Shown piece by piece: positions 12,033-23,057 of a DNA stretch of 64,000 nucleotides. Origin of the DNA: Spongilla lacustris. Its lineage: Eukaryota > Porifera > Demospongiae > Spongillida > Spongillidae. Numbering within the stretch: position 1 is the stretch's first letter; every line of letters begins with the position of its first letter. The stretch lies in assembly GCA_949361645.1 (NCBI GenBank), contig OX442427.1:744181-808180 (forward strand), read 5' to 3'. The notes beneath the pieces are model-generated. The model was not told where the DNA came from and searched no databases. It saw nothing but the letters and a program-made list of their open reading frames with translations. The position numbers were made by a program, and so were the translations under genes.

Positions 12033-13799
12033 ACTAACTATTGCTGGCATTCATTATGTAATATATATTTCACTTTATGAATGGATGTACATCAATTCTT
12101 GACTAGAAGCTGTGAGTACTTGGGACCAGGCACCTCCTCCCCTTCCTCAACCATCTCTTCCACATACTCAATGACCTTATATCAAATGATGCTGTGATAG
12201 GATCACTTTCTGGTAAAGATTACCTCCTGCAGTAAACTAAATGATTACTAAGTTTATCTCCTTCAGTAAACTAACAGTATGCTTCTCCATTAGTTCACTT
12301 TACTTAGTAAAACTTGGTAATCCTTTGAACACTGGTCCGGTCTTTGTGTATGGGCACAGTATGGTCCAAACAAATGATATGAGTACACCGTCTTCTTATG
12401 TCCTTCTTGGAAGTACAACCTCCTCCATATGCTAGAGTGGGGATATTATATAATTATAATAATACAGTGTACACATAACCATTAATCATTAATTCACCTG
12501 TAAGAATATAATGTAGCTATAACCAGATAACCATTAATATAACTGTACATGCATGACAACCATTTATATAACTGTTACACAATAACTATTAACATAACTG
12601 CAACATGGTAAATATATATAACTAACATGACAGCCATTAATATATAACCATTAATGCAACTGTAACAAATAACCACTTCATTGATGTGTACCTGTATTTT
12701 TAAGGCTTGGTAGGCTGAGCAAACAGCACCAAAGTGCTCAATCGGTGTGAGGTCAAGTCCTGTAAGGTTCACTCGCCTTTCCTGCCTCCCTGACATGCGC
12801 TGATTTAGTTGTTCTTGGTACAGTGTTCCCAGTACAGACCTGGTAGTACCAAGATCACTATCAGTGTTGATTGCCCCATCAGTAACAGCAGTTGGCGGGA
12901 TTGTGGTGGGACTGTTGAGGGGAGCCTCTGCTACTTCATCTGCTTTGTGTGAGGTGTGGCTTTGGTCCTCTGGGAGGAGGGTGGGAGGAGGTAGAGGGAA
13001 GAAAGGTGAAGGAACCTCCAAGAGACATTCTAGATTTGGGAATTGAAATTATAACGTGCATCTTGGACAGTTCACTAACATGGTAAAGAAAACATTATAG
13101 ATGTAACCTGATGTTTGATAAAGACTCAACCCCCTCCTTAGCTACCTCTCTTCTCCTACCTCTCCCTCTTTCTTTATCCCTCTCCCTAACACACACACTC
13201 TCTTGCTCACGATCACTTTGGAAACAACATGTCTGCCCACAGTGAATTTTATGAGTGGTAGGAGACAAGAGATATCCATGTATGTACCAGTTTGGTGTTC
13301 ATGAGGTATGTCTGTGCACCTAGAGGTTTAGAGCACACACTTAAATCTAAACAATAAAAATGGAAGCAAATTACTTTATGGGTTGAGAGGGTCCTCCATC
13401 TTGCAAATAGTGTCGTAAATTCCAAGTGTCCTAATTGCTCAGTCAGATCATTTGAAATGTGACCCGTTTTGGCATTAATCACACACCTCCCCTTTTGCCT
13501 GACCAAACTTTCCAAATGGTGTTCCAGTGGTGGTGTACACGGACGGTTCTTCAGTTTACATCACAAGAGTAATACTGTGAAGACTACAAGAAGTGGCAGG
13601 ATCATTCAGCCTAGCAGGCTTATAAAGACTCCATAGTTTGAAGAAAATGACAAACAGTTACTTGGGGGGTGTTTAGGATCACGTGACATTGGTTTGTGCT
13701 TAGATTAGAGTTTCATGTAGTGTGTTGTAGTACTAAAGTTGTTTTGCTAATTGTATTCACGATGCGTCAGACCCTACATGTAGGGTGGGGTCGTGAAAT
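12033..13799. other. Spacer between copies B and C
   Basis: Same layout as the A/B spacer: AT-rich repeats, the minus-strand exon-like ORF (12692-13029), a CT-rich stretch and the integrase relic (about 13510-13575, with a small deletion). No other gene seen. Confidence 0.65.
12692..13029 (-). other. Conserved exon-like ORF on minus strand, spacer B/C
   Basis: Second copy of the frame at 6143-6480. It stays open and keeps the CAG|GTACAC donor-like end; replacements include SHTSHKA for SHTTHKA and TPIEHF for TSIEHF. Confidence 0.4.
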
Positions 13800-14583
13800 A
13801 TGGCTGATAAGAGTTATGATTTTTTATTTAAAATTGTTCTCCTCGGTGAAGACTATGTAGGAAAGACGTGTATAAGGATTCGTTACGTCAAGGATATTTT
13901 TGCTGCTACTATGAGTACAAGTAAGGTGCCCGCTAATATAGGCCTATAGACTTATACACTGTATTTATACGTTCTTATATAAATTAACGACCAATTGTAG
14001 TATGTCATTGTATGAGCTCGTGGAAGTGACTGTGTGCGCGCGTGTATATGTGAGTGTGAGGCTATGAACCTTATTTCTATTTCTGCCTAAGTTGTAGGAG
14101 ATTTCAAGGTGAAGATACCTGCGTTACAAGAGAAGAAAATCAAGATGCTCATATGGTGAGTCGTATAATTGTAGGCAGGCTATAATTATAACCTGGGGGA
14201 GGGAGGTTTATAACATTTCCTTGTACTGCCTTCTCTCTCCTCTCACACCAGTGACACCACTTTCCCTCTTCTCCCACATCACCTCCCACACCCCTTCCCT
14301 CTCCCACACCACCTTCCCTCTCCTCCCACACCACCTTCCCTCTGCTCCCACACCACCTTCCCTCTCCTCCCACACCACCTTCCCTCTCCTCCCACACCAC
14401 CTTCCCTCTCCTCCCACACCACCTTCCCTCTCCTCCCACACCACCTTCCTTGGCATAATCTTTACCTTCATGATGGCTTTTATATCACCTGACATGGTAT
14501 TGCTGCACAATCCACAGGGATACTGCTGGTCTTGAACAGTTTCGTGAAATTGTGAATGCATACTTGAGAGGATCTCGGTCCTA
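13800..14583 (+). pseudogene. Rab8/10-like GTPase, 5' half (exons 1-3) of the split copy C
   Basis: Exons 13800-13920, 14092-14155 and 14518 onward. The start is shortened to '[11 protein letters not shown]'. G1 is GEDYVGKT; exon 2 gives IVGDFKVK, altering the usual IGVDF order. Exon 3 encodes DTAGLEQF, so Leu sits where the catalytic Gln is expected. Identity with other copies stops inside exon 3 at 14571. The last codons and the donor are gone and a TAA follows at 14581-14583. The missing exons 4-7 resume at 28538, so this is probably one gene broken by foreign DNA together with loss of about 1 kb of unit sequence. Confidence 0.75.
14243..14450. repeat. 21-bp pyrimidine-rich minisatellite, intron 2 of copy C
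   Basis: About eight regular units preceded by degenerate ones containing 'cagtgacaccac', a variant start shared with copies H and I. Confidence 0.9.
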
Positions 14584-15130
14584 AATTGTAGTGTAGCCTC
14601 TTCAAAGCGGTCACGAAGCTGCAGTGTTTGATCTTCTGCTGCGCTTTTTGCATTGATCATTCCCGTCGCAATGAATATTACTAAGTGTACACGCTCCAAA
14701 AAGAGGGACGAAAGGGGTTAAAAGAAAAGGAAAGGGGTTACCCCATGCCTATCAATGCAGTAGGTAGGTTGCACACAGCGCCGCCTACATGAATATGTAT
14801 GTGTAACTCACTACAGAAAATAGTAACGTCTGTAACGTAATAGTAACGTCTGTGCATAGTTCTCCCATTCACTCTGACTCTGGTACATAATTCGAGTCTG
14901 ATGTTGAAATTGTTTTGTACATTATTTACTTGCAACTTTCAATTTCCAGCTGCCAAGAAGTTAAAGATACAGCGATTTGATGAAGCTTATATAGGTATGT
15001 TGGATTTTTAAAATTGGACTCAGGTGACTTGCATATCCAATATATGTTATTGAGTGGATATTGTTTGTATTGGTGCCCAGTTAAATGGAATGGGGCTTTT
15101 CAACCAAAAACCAACATTTCTCAAGAAAGC
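14584..15130. other. Left margin of the interruption, no gene recognised
   Basis: Contains one isolated copy of the 19-bp motif 'cattcccgtcgcaatgaa' near 14657 and otherwise ordinary mixed sequence. No convincing ORF. Confidence 0.5.
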
Positions 15131-15132
15131 TG

Positions 15133-15305
<173 letters not shown>

Positions 15306-15377
15306 ACCAATACACAGGATCTAGCAACCTCCAGGCTTAACAGACCAGTAGTCGTCAGGGAAGCACTGCCACCACCC

Positions 15378-15608
15378 CTTATCTTGCAACAGGCCTTTCT
15401 ACTGGGCATGCACGTGTAGCGAGTTCGGTCTGCAACTTGTGCTCCCACAGGCTCACTTGCACTGGTCCCAATAATTACACCCACGCATCACTCCTCATGT
15501 ACCCACATCACTCACACCCAGGGAAGCACTGCCACATTTTTCACACCACCCCTTATCTTGCAACAGGCCTTTCTACTGGGCACGCACGTGTAGCGAGTTC
15601 GGTCTGCT
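15378..15608. repeat. 58-bp direct duplication
   Basis: The block from 'cttatcttgcaacaggcc' to 'gcgagttcggtctgc' occurs at about 15378-15436 and again at 15551-15608 with a single change (gcatgcacg/gcacgcacg). Confidence 0.8.
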
Positions 15609-15814
15609 TTCGGGGGCAACTTGTGCTCCAATCATTTGAAAAGTGATAATGAGGGGGGGGGGGAAACATGGCAAAGTGTTCATACACATGCACACCTCAG
15701 CATTCCTTGACCTTGGGGGGAAGTTTGAATGTGTATATTGACCCCTTTGGTACTGGAGATGGGGAATGATTACAGGAAGAATTACACTGATAGACATATC
15801 AATGCCTTGCCTAC

Positions 15815-16129
15815 CTGGGGGTGTGACGAAGATGGCATTACTAGAGACCACAGTCCAATGATCGTAAAAGGCGACCCAGTAGAATCCTTGAGTGGTGAGG
15901 TTAACAGTGGAGATGGTGAGAGAGGCATTGTAGGTGATGGGATAAGTTGAGGCATCAGAGACAGAGATGTTGGAGATGACGTATAAATTACTGGCCTTCA
16001 CCAATGAGCTATTCAAGTACCACTCGACATGGTAAGGAGGAGAATATGATATTACTTGTACCATCAGGGTAGTACTACGTCCTTCACACACCACCACTAT
16101 GGACTTGTTGATGGGTACAAGGACCATAC
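15815..16129 (-). CDS. Single exon encoding an Ig-like domain (partial gene)
   Basis: On the minus strand an open 315-nt exon (105 codons) lies between an acceptor TGCAG|GTATGG and a donor CCCCCAG|GTAGGC; 315 is a multiple of 3, as is typical of a shuffled domain exon. The frame has Ig landmarks: 'VVVCEG' with the B-strand Cys, 'HVEWYLNSS' with the core Trp, 'NASLTISTVN', and 'GFYWVAF', where the usual Tyr-x-Cys is expected. The second Cys is absent, so no canonical disulfide would form. Several Asn-x-Ser/Thr sites suggest an extracellular protein. Neighbouring exons are not visible here; the exon may be a displaced fragment. Confidence 0.55.
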
Positions 16130-16134
16130 CTGCA

Positions 16135-17450
16135 TGAGTTTTGAATTAATAAAAAATCAACCAAAGTAATATTAATAATTCCAAATAACAACATACCATT
16201 TTAGAAGCTTTCTCTGAATTAATTAATGAATTCCAACTAGATGCAATGGCCCCCAAATTCATAGGGGTCTTGGGACGATTATTATATCACCAGCTTTTGC
16301 TGTTAGAACTTTTAACAACTAATTAATTGCTTGTGGTAAATTTAAAATTCTCCTTGATTGTGAAACACCCTGTATACAAGATGCTTGGATTTTGCTCTCC
16401 ATTTGATCAAAATACAGTACTGTGTAGCAAGTTTGCATGCTCTTGTTTACATAATGATGGTAATTAAAAAATAAAATAAAATGTCAATCATTAAACTTCA
16501 ACTGTAAGTCTAATAAAAAATAATCAGACTGTACATGTTTGTTACTAATGATTGTGTCTTAGTAGTATCAACTAATGTCACATGTATCATAGTATGAATA
16601 TGTGTGACCTCAAAACTATATGTACCAGCGACATGTTGACCAATGAGGTGGGTGTTAGTCCTATATAGACTGTCAAAATGACGTCTGCATGTAAACTGTA
16701 AAAACTTCATTTCACTCTGACCTATTTTTGAATTTTGCATGCTAATGAATACCAAATTCTAGTCATTACACCATGATTCAATTATGTTACTTCGTAGAGC
16801 AGTGTCCAAACACAATGCTTTAAAATCAAAGCCACTTGAGTTATTAAACCTATGTTATAAAAATACTTAACAAACCAATTAGTACAAAGCCATGGTTAAG
16901 TAATAATATCATAAATATTTAAAACCTACTAAAGTTTGAAGTTATATTTAATAACCATTAATAAGTAACGGAAGATCTGAATATGCAAGCACTGATTTCA
17001 AGTTACTGAGTTATTATCATTTGAGTTATTATCATTTGAGACCATAGTTTAAGCTGCTTATGTATAACACCACCACTTTAAGTCAATTCCTCATTCATGG
17101 AGTATTTCTCTTTATGATTTTACTTAAGTATCAATCACAAGAGTTCATTTGTTATTAAATAAAGTAGGAAACACCATTTTAACGGTGAGTTCAAAGTTAA
17201 ATTAATTGTAGTGGTCTTTTTATTATGACAGCTTTCATCAAGGTTTATCTTATCTGCGCCTATAAAGCAATTGATTGAAGTTGTCATACATTATTGTGTA
17301 TCAAACTAATTAATTCCTACAATCTATCTTTGGAACTTTCTAAATGATGTGGTTCTTATTTGCTACTTGGTCATTGATAATCTCACCAAGGAATTATATT
17401 GTGTTGATTAATATTGGTTAATGAATGCCATATTATTGGAACTAATGATC
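16135..17450. other. AT-rich stretch without recognisable gene
   Basis: Low-complexity AT-rich DNA with no long ORF, repeat array or known domain. It could be an intron of the Ig-exon gene on the minus strand. Confidence 0.5.
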
Positions 17451-17454
17451 TATT

Positions 17455-17535
17455 GCGACGGGAATAATTCATTGCGACGGGCAGAGTGCATTGCAACGGG
17501 AATAATCGCTTGCGACGGGAATGACTCTTTGCAAC
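17455..17535. repeat. 19-bp 'TTGCGACGGGAAT' repeat, small cluster
   Basis: Five units of the motif attgcgacgggaatgat with irregular spacing; the same motif makes the larger arrays at 17915-18335 and 21383-21990. Confidence 0.85.
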
Positions 17536-17560
17536 GGGAATGATGAATGGGAATGATGGT

Positions 17561-17672
17561 ACACAGGAGAAGAATTTTGAGTGTTCTGAATGTGGGAAGG
17601 TTTTTGGACAAAGGGGATACCTGTGTCGGATGTGTAATTGTCATTTTTACCAGCAGGGACACCAGGTGGGGG
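17561..17672 (+). pseudogene. C2H2 zinc-finger-like fragment
   Basis: The + frame reads TQEKNFECSECGKVFGQRG. This resembles the inter-finger linker TGEKPF and the CxxC-GKxF start of a C2H2 zinc finger. The His pair that follows is at irregular spacing, there is no start codon, and the fragment sits inside repeat DNA. Probably a relic; a chance match cannot be excluded. Confidence 0.35.
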
Positions 17673-17914
17673 CCGAGCTAAGGGGGCCAAGCCAGCATGA
17701 GAACCTCTGATGGGGGTGGACGTCGTACCAAGTCCTACGGAGTGACACATGGACAGGCAGCAGAGTTGCCTGTCCTGGGGCCCTGGCATCGGGGGACAGT
17801 TCCATACCATGATAAGCATATGAAAAGATTTGCACTATACTTAATTCTATTTAATTTCAATACTACCAAAATAAAAGTTGTGCTTGCTGTAAATCATTAC
17901 CAAAAGTAATGTTA

Positions 17915-18335
17915 AACAGTTGCGACGGGAAGGGTGCATTGTAAAAGCAATGCGACGGGAATGATCTCTTGCGATGGGTATAATCCATTGCGACGGAAAT
18001 GAAAGTAATGTTACGGGAATGATCTGTTGCGACGGGACAAATCAATTGCGACGGGATGTGTACATTGCAACGGGTATAAAAGTAATGCAACGGGAATGAT
18101 CCTGTGCGACGGGAATGATCCATTGCGACGATGCGACGAGAATGATCTATTGCAACGGGAATGATCCTTTGCAACGGAAATGATCTATTGCGACGGGAAT
18201 GATCTATTGCGACGGGAATATCTATTGCAACGGGAATAATACAGTTGCGACGGGAATGGTGCATTGCAACGGGAATAAAAGTAATGCGACGGGAATGATC
18301 CATTACAACGGGAATGATCCATTGCGATGGAAATA
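17915..18335. repeat. 19-bp 'TTGCGACGGGAAT' minisatellite, forward orientation
   Basis: About 22 imperfect 17-22 bp units with the core 'ttgcgacgggaatgatc'. Variants ttgcaacgg and gcgatgg look like CpG decay. Confidence 0.9.
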
Positions 18336-18342
18336 TCCATGT

Positions 18343-18425
18343 CCACCTCACTACTGTCTGGTCCTCTATGTCCACCCCACTACTGTCTGGTCCTCCATGT
18401 CCACCTCACTACTGTCTGGTCCCCA
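18343..18425. repeat. 29-bp 'CTACTGTCTGGTCCTC' minisatellite, short block
   Basis: Three units of 'gtccaccccactactg' + 'tctggtcctccat'; the main array is at 21990-22660. In both places it directly follows the 19-bp array, so the pair of arrays is itself duplicated. Confidence 0.85.
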
Positions 18426-18528
18426 TGTGGACAGGGGAAGCATAGCTCCCATGTGGACAGGGGAAGCATAGCTCCCATGCGGACAGGAGAAGCATAGTTC
18501 CCATGTGGACGATGAATTAGTTACAAGA

Positions 18529-19292
18529 ATGCACCTGCACCTTGTAATACCATTAACAAGCGAAGCCCACGTGCAACCGTACATACACGCTCGTAAGCAT
18601 GCACGCACGCACGCACGCACGCACCCACCCACCCACCCACCCACCCACCCACCCATCCATCCATCCATCCATCCATCCATCCATCCATCCATCCTGACCT
18701 CCATCCTGACCAATCTTCCAACATATATCTAAAAACACGTTACACGTTACGACAACGGCCGGAAATTTGATCTCCCGCACGTGACGTGATATTTTGAACT
18801 TGTAAGGTGAGCTAGATACGAATTGCGGTTGTGTTTGCTTGTGTAAGTGGTGTTTAAACAAGTGGCTTTATTATTGTGGAGTTAGTTATGCCTAGCCTAG
18901 CGTACGGGAAGCTACATCGGCCGTCCGTACCTGTCATATGGGCCCCTTCGCCGCCAATGAGCATTTATTCTAGAAACACGTTACTGTGATGTAGACGTTA
19001 CGACAACGGTCACGTGACGTATTTTGAACAAACTTGTAAGGGGAGATAGATATGTGTTTGCTCGTGTTTAAACAAGTGGCTTTATTATTGTGGAGTTAGT
19101 TATAGCGTACGGGAAGCTACATACACCGTCCGTACCTGTCATATGGGCCCCTTCACCGCCAAAGAGGTTTCCTTATTTGACTTTGCAAGGCCGAACTGTT
19201 TCTGATACTGTAAATGGGGAAACTGCATAAGTGCTGCGTTACCTAGGTAATCCCCGCGTGATCATTACACGTCATCACTCAATCTTAAAAGG
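18529..19292. repeat. Left arm of a large inverted repeat
   Basis: Matches the reverse complement of 26166-27594 apart from a MITE insertion and a longer tetranucleotide tract in the right arm. Inside the arm are two diverged direct copies of about 230 bp, each with 'gtttaaacaagtggcttta', 'gcgtacgggaagctacat' and 'tgtcatatgggcccctt'. Arm-to-arm identity is much higher than copy-to-copy identity within an arm, so the inverted duplication is younger than the direct one. Confidence 0.85.
18600..18695. repeat. Tetranucleotide tract (CGCA)n(CCCA)n(TCCA)n, left arm
   Basis: Three successive 4-bp repeats; the counterpart in the right arm (27319-27527) is about 110 bp longer, with the extra length mainly in GGGT/GGTG steps. 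Confidence 0.95.
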
Positions 19293-19325
19293 TGAGTGTG
19301 TGTTACATCCTAAGGTTATAGGCAC

Positions 19326-19565
19326 CTTCCCCCCTGCTGGTAACACACTCCCCCCTCCCCCCTACTGGTAACACACTCCCTCCTCCTCCCTGCTGGTAAC
19401 ACACTCCCTCCTCCCCCCTACTGGTAACACACTCCCCCCTCCCCCCTTGCTGGTGACACACTCCCCCCTCCCTCCCTGCTGGTAACACACTCCCTCCTCC
19501 CCCCTGCTGGTAACACACTCCCTCCTCCCCCCCCCTTGCTGGTAACACACTCCCCCCCCCCCCTC
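19326..19565. repeat. G/C-run minisatellite 'CTGGTAACACACTCCC'
   Basis: About eight units of roughly 29 bp, 'ctggtaacacactccc' followed by a C/T run of varying length. The opposite strand has G-runs that could form G-quadruplexes. Confidence 0.85.
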
Positions 19566-19569
19566 CCCC

Positions 19570-20030
19570 TAGCCAAAGGTGGCAAGAGAACAAAGTTGCT
19601 CAAGTCCCAGATATCTGGGCCTCTCGAGGTGGTCAACGATGTCGCTGGCTCCACTGTATGTTTCTGTTGACCTGTCTACCTGCCGGCACATATGAACAGC
19701 CTTCTCCCAATTACAGCCCATCAGCACTAGAGGGAAGTTCAAGTTGGGTATGGAGCTCCGAGCCCCACGTGCACTCAGAAGTGGTTTGGTCTGAACCGTG
19801 GTCCCCAGGCTAACCTACTGGTCCCCAGACTAGCCTTCTGGTCTCCATATTCACCTTCATGTTTCTTTCAGTATATTCAATGTTTGTTTGTTTTCTGTTT
19901 GTATGTTGCATCCTAATTAAGTGAATAATGACATGCGGCTATCTGCTGTTATTGAATGTGTGGAATTCCCCCCCCCCAAAAAAAAAAAATGAAAATACTC
20001 TTGACCAACAAATGTGCCCTTTGGAGAGTT
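19570..20030. other. Unassigned DNA between minisatellites
   Basis: No ORF with a recognisable domain; ends in a C-run/A-run (about 19969-19990). Confidence 0.5.
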
Positions 20031-20034
20031 CCTA

Positions 20035-20506
20035 TAGCCTTCACTGTAAGGCCACACTATGGCCTACATATAGCCTTCACTGTAAGGCCACACTATGGCC
20101 TACATATAGCCTTCACTGTAAGGCCACACTATGGCCTACATATAGCCTTCACTGTAAGGCCACACTATGGCCTACATATAGCCTTCACTGTAAGGCCACA
20201 CTATGGCCTACATATAGCCTTCACTGTAAGGCCACACTATGGCCTACATATAGCCTTCACTGTAAGGCCACACTATGGCCTACATATAGCCTTCACTGTA
20301 AGGCCACACTATGGCCTACATATAGCCTTCACTGTAAGGCCACACTATGGCCTACATATAGCCTTCACTGTAAGGCCACACTATGGCCTACATATAGCCT
20401 TCACTGTAAGGCCACACTATGGCCTACATATAGCCTTCACTGTAAGGCCACACTATGGCCTACATATAGCCTTCACTGTAAGGCCACACTATGGCCTACA
20501 TATAGC
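20035..20506. repeat. Near-perfect 36-bp minisatellite (13 units)
   Basis: Thirteen identical units of tatagccttcactgtaag + gccacactatggcctaca. I see no sequence difference between units. 36 is a multiple of 3, so two overlapping 12-aa periodic ORFs are produced; neither looks like a real protein. Confidence 0.97.
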
Positions 20507-20509
20507 AAG

Positions 20510-20960
20510 TTCAGTAGTCTTGTCTGTCTCACTTTTAGAGGAGCTTACACTATTTAACGTGATCCTATTTTTAGATATTCATAACAAATAAGCTTGGTAA
20601 GTGTGAAGTAAGGATCCTGCACACATTGGTGTGCTATGTAGCACTACCATTTTAAAAAAATGCTTCCAACTTTTCAAGATAGAGATCTACCCGTATATGC
20701 ATAATTCCATATTCAAATAAGGGCAATCACTGCATTGTGTTTTTACCTCTGTAAGCCAATGGCTATTCTGAGGGTAGCACATGTATTTTTAGATCAGCTA
20801 CATGACGCATGGTCTGTACTATTGCCATTGCATAAGAAGGCACTGAGCCAAAATGCATGTGGAAATTCTACTGACATGCTGCTATTAATGCCTTCTAGCC
20901 TGGTTATTAAAGTAAGGTACCATACTGCTAGTTAAGAGCCTTTCTTCTATTACAACCACA
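20510..20960. other. Unassigned stretch
   Basis: No recognisable gene, RNA or repeat. Confidence 0.45.
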
Positions 20961-20964
20961 CAAG

Positions 20965-21238
20965 GCAGCTAGACACCCCCTAGGACAGTGACATAGCCAC
21001 CCTACCCCCCCAAGACATTTTTTATAGACACCCCCTAGGACGGTGACATAGCCACTCAACCCCCCCCCAAGACACTTTTTGTAGACACCCCCTAGGACAG
21101 AGACATAGCCACTCAACCCCCAAGACACTTTTTGTAGACACCCCCTAGGACAGTGACATAGCCACTCAACCCCCCCCCCCCCCCCCCCCCCCCAAGACAC
21201 TTTTTGTAGACACCCCCTAGGACAGTGACATAGCCACC
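20965..21238. repeat. C-tract minisatellite, 54-73 bp units
   Basis: Five units of 'tagacaccccctaggaca' + 'gtgacatagccac' ending in a C-run of 5 to about 23 bases followed by 'aagacactttttg'. Length differences come mainly from the C-run. Confidence 0.85.
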
Positions 21239-21382
21239 ATGGCGGTGTGGAAGCGGGTAAGATTTTTTTTGTTCAAGTTTCATTTACATTCTCACTACTA
21301 TACAATATCGGTCGGACCTTTGGGCGGCATCCTATATACCACCACCGAATGGGAGAGAAGTCGTTCTTCCTACTGCCCAGGG

Positions 21383-21990
21383 GAGATTATTACCGTCGCA
21401 TATCATTCCCGTCGCAAGAGATTTTTCCAGGCGCAATCCACTCTTCCCGTTGCAATCGGTCGCAATAGATCATTCCCGTTGCAATAGATCATTACCGTCG
21501 CAAAGGGTCATTCCCGTCGCAGGAGATTATTACCGTCGCAATGCACTCTTCCCGTCGCAATGGATTATTCCCGTTGCAATCAATTATTCCGGTCGCAATA
21601 GATTATTCCCGTTGCAATATATCATTCCCGTCACAATGGATTATTCCCGTCGCAATGGATCATTCCCGTCGCAATAGATCATTCCCGTCGCAATAGATCC
21701 TTCCCGTCGCAATGGATCATTCCCGTCGCAATAGATCATTCCCGTCGCAATAGATCCTTCCCGTCGCAAAGGATCTCATTATTCATCATTGCGACGAGAA
21801 TAATCCGTTGCGACGAGAATGATCTATTGCAACGGGAATGATCCTTTGCAACGGAAATGATCTATTGCGACGGGAATGATCTATTGCGACGGGAATGATC
21901 TATTGCAACGGGAATAATACGTTGCGACGGGAATGGTGCATTGCAACGGGAATAAAAGTAATGCGACGGGAATGATCCATTGCGATGGAA
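21383..21990. repeat. 19-bp minisatellite in two opposed orientations
   Basis: From 21383 to about 21780 the motif runs as 'cattcccgtcgcaat'; from about 21787 to 21990 it runs as its complement 'attgcgacgggaatg'. The turn is at 'ctcattattcatcatt'. The two halves could fold into a long imperfect hairpin. The forward half closely matches 18140-18340. Confidence 0.88.
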
Positions 21991-22660
21991 ATATCCATGT
22001 CCACCTCACTACTGTCGGGTCCTCTATGTCCACCCCACTACTGTCTGGTCCTCCATGTCCACCTCACTACTGTCTGGTCCTCCATGTCCACCTCACTACT
22101 GTCTGGTCCTCTATGTCCATCCATCTGCTGTCAGCCTCTTTGTCCACCTGTCCACTCCTCTACTGTCAGGTCCTCTATGTCCATCCATCTGCTGTCAGCC
22201 TCTTTGTCCACCTGTCCACTCCTCTACTGTCAGGTCCTCTATGACAACACAACTACTGTCTCGTTCTCTATTACGACCTAACTACTGTCAGGTCCTTTAT
22301 GTCCATCCCACTACTGTCTGGTCCTCCATGTCCACCCCACTACTGTCTGGTCATCCATCTGCTGTCAGCCTCTTTGTCCACCTGTCCACTCCTCTACTGT
22401 CAGGTCCTCTTTGACAACACAACTACTGTCTCGTTCTCTATTACGACCTAACTACTGTCAGGTCCTTTATGTCCACCCCACTACTGTCTGGTCCTCTATG
22501 TCCACCCCACTACTGTCTGGTCCTCCATGTCCACCCCACTACTGTCTGGTCCTCTATGTCCACCTCACTACTGTCTGGTCCTCCATGTCCACCCCACTAC
22601 TGTCTGGTCCTCTATGTCCATCCATCTGCTGTCAGCCTCTTTGTCCACCTGTCCACTCCT
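21990..22660. repeat. 29-bp 'CTACTGTCTGGTCCTC' minisatellite, main array
   Basis: About 22 units, including a longer higher-order form with 'ccatctgctgtcagcctc' + 'tttgtccacctg' that appears four times. It ends by running into the transposase fragment at 22663. Confidence 0.9.
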
Positions 22661-22662
22661 CT

Positions 22663-22882
22663 ACATCTGAGATGAAATATATATAACGTTCTTCTTTTGC
22701 ATATGGATTGCGATACTTGAAGGTAAGTTCTTTGCTTTTAACAGAATGTAGCTTAAAAAATTTTCTGTTAGGAGAGGCTCCATCACCAGTCAGTGCTATA
22801 ACTTTGAACCCTATAGTTTCAAGGCGTTCAATTGCTTCATACATAATGTTATAGAGGCATTCACCTGTTAATTCCTTAGTGG
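22663..22882 (-). pseudogene. P-element/THAP9-type transposase fragment
   Basis: About 73 codons on the minus strand with 'ELTGECLYNIMYEAIERL', 'VIALTGDGASPNRKFFKLH' and 'NPYAKEERYIYFISDV'. The GDGASxNRxFFxxH block and a following RYIYFxSDV are characteristic of P-superfamily transposases. The frame breaks off at both ends inside minisatellites (29-bp array below, 38-bp array above), so it is a dead fragment. Residues that would follow 'SDV' are absent. Confidence 0.65.
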
Positions 22883-23048
22883 ATGTGTACACATGAGGTA
22901 TAGGGACCCTGTACATGTACATGTGGATGTGTACACATGAGGTATAGGGACCCTGTACATGTGGATGTGTACACATGAGGTATAGGGACCCTGTACATGT
23001 GGATGTGTACACATGAGGTATAGGGACCCTGTACATGTGGATGTGTAC
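22883..23048. repeat. 38-bp minisatellite (4 units)
   Basis: Units of 'gtggatgtgtacacatga' + 'ggtatagggaccctgtacat', abutting the transposase fragment. Confidence 0.9.
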
Positions 23049-23057
23049 AGAAGAGAA

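Noticed and set aside
19928..20591. Two overlapping ORFs of about 210 codons over the 36-bp repeat
   Set aside because: Both are open only because 36 is a multiple of 3; no domain, no codon bias, and two frames are equally open.
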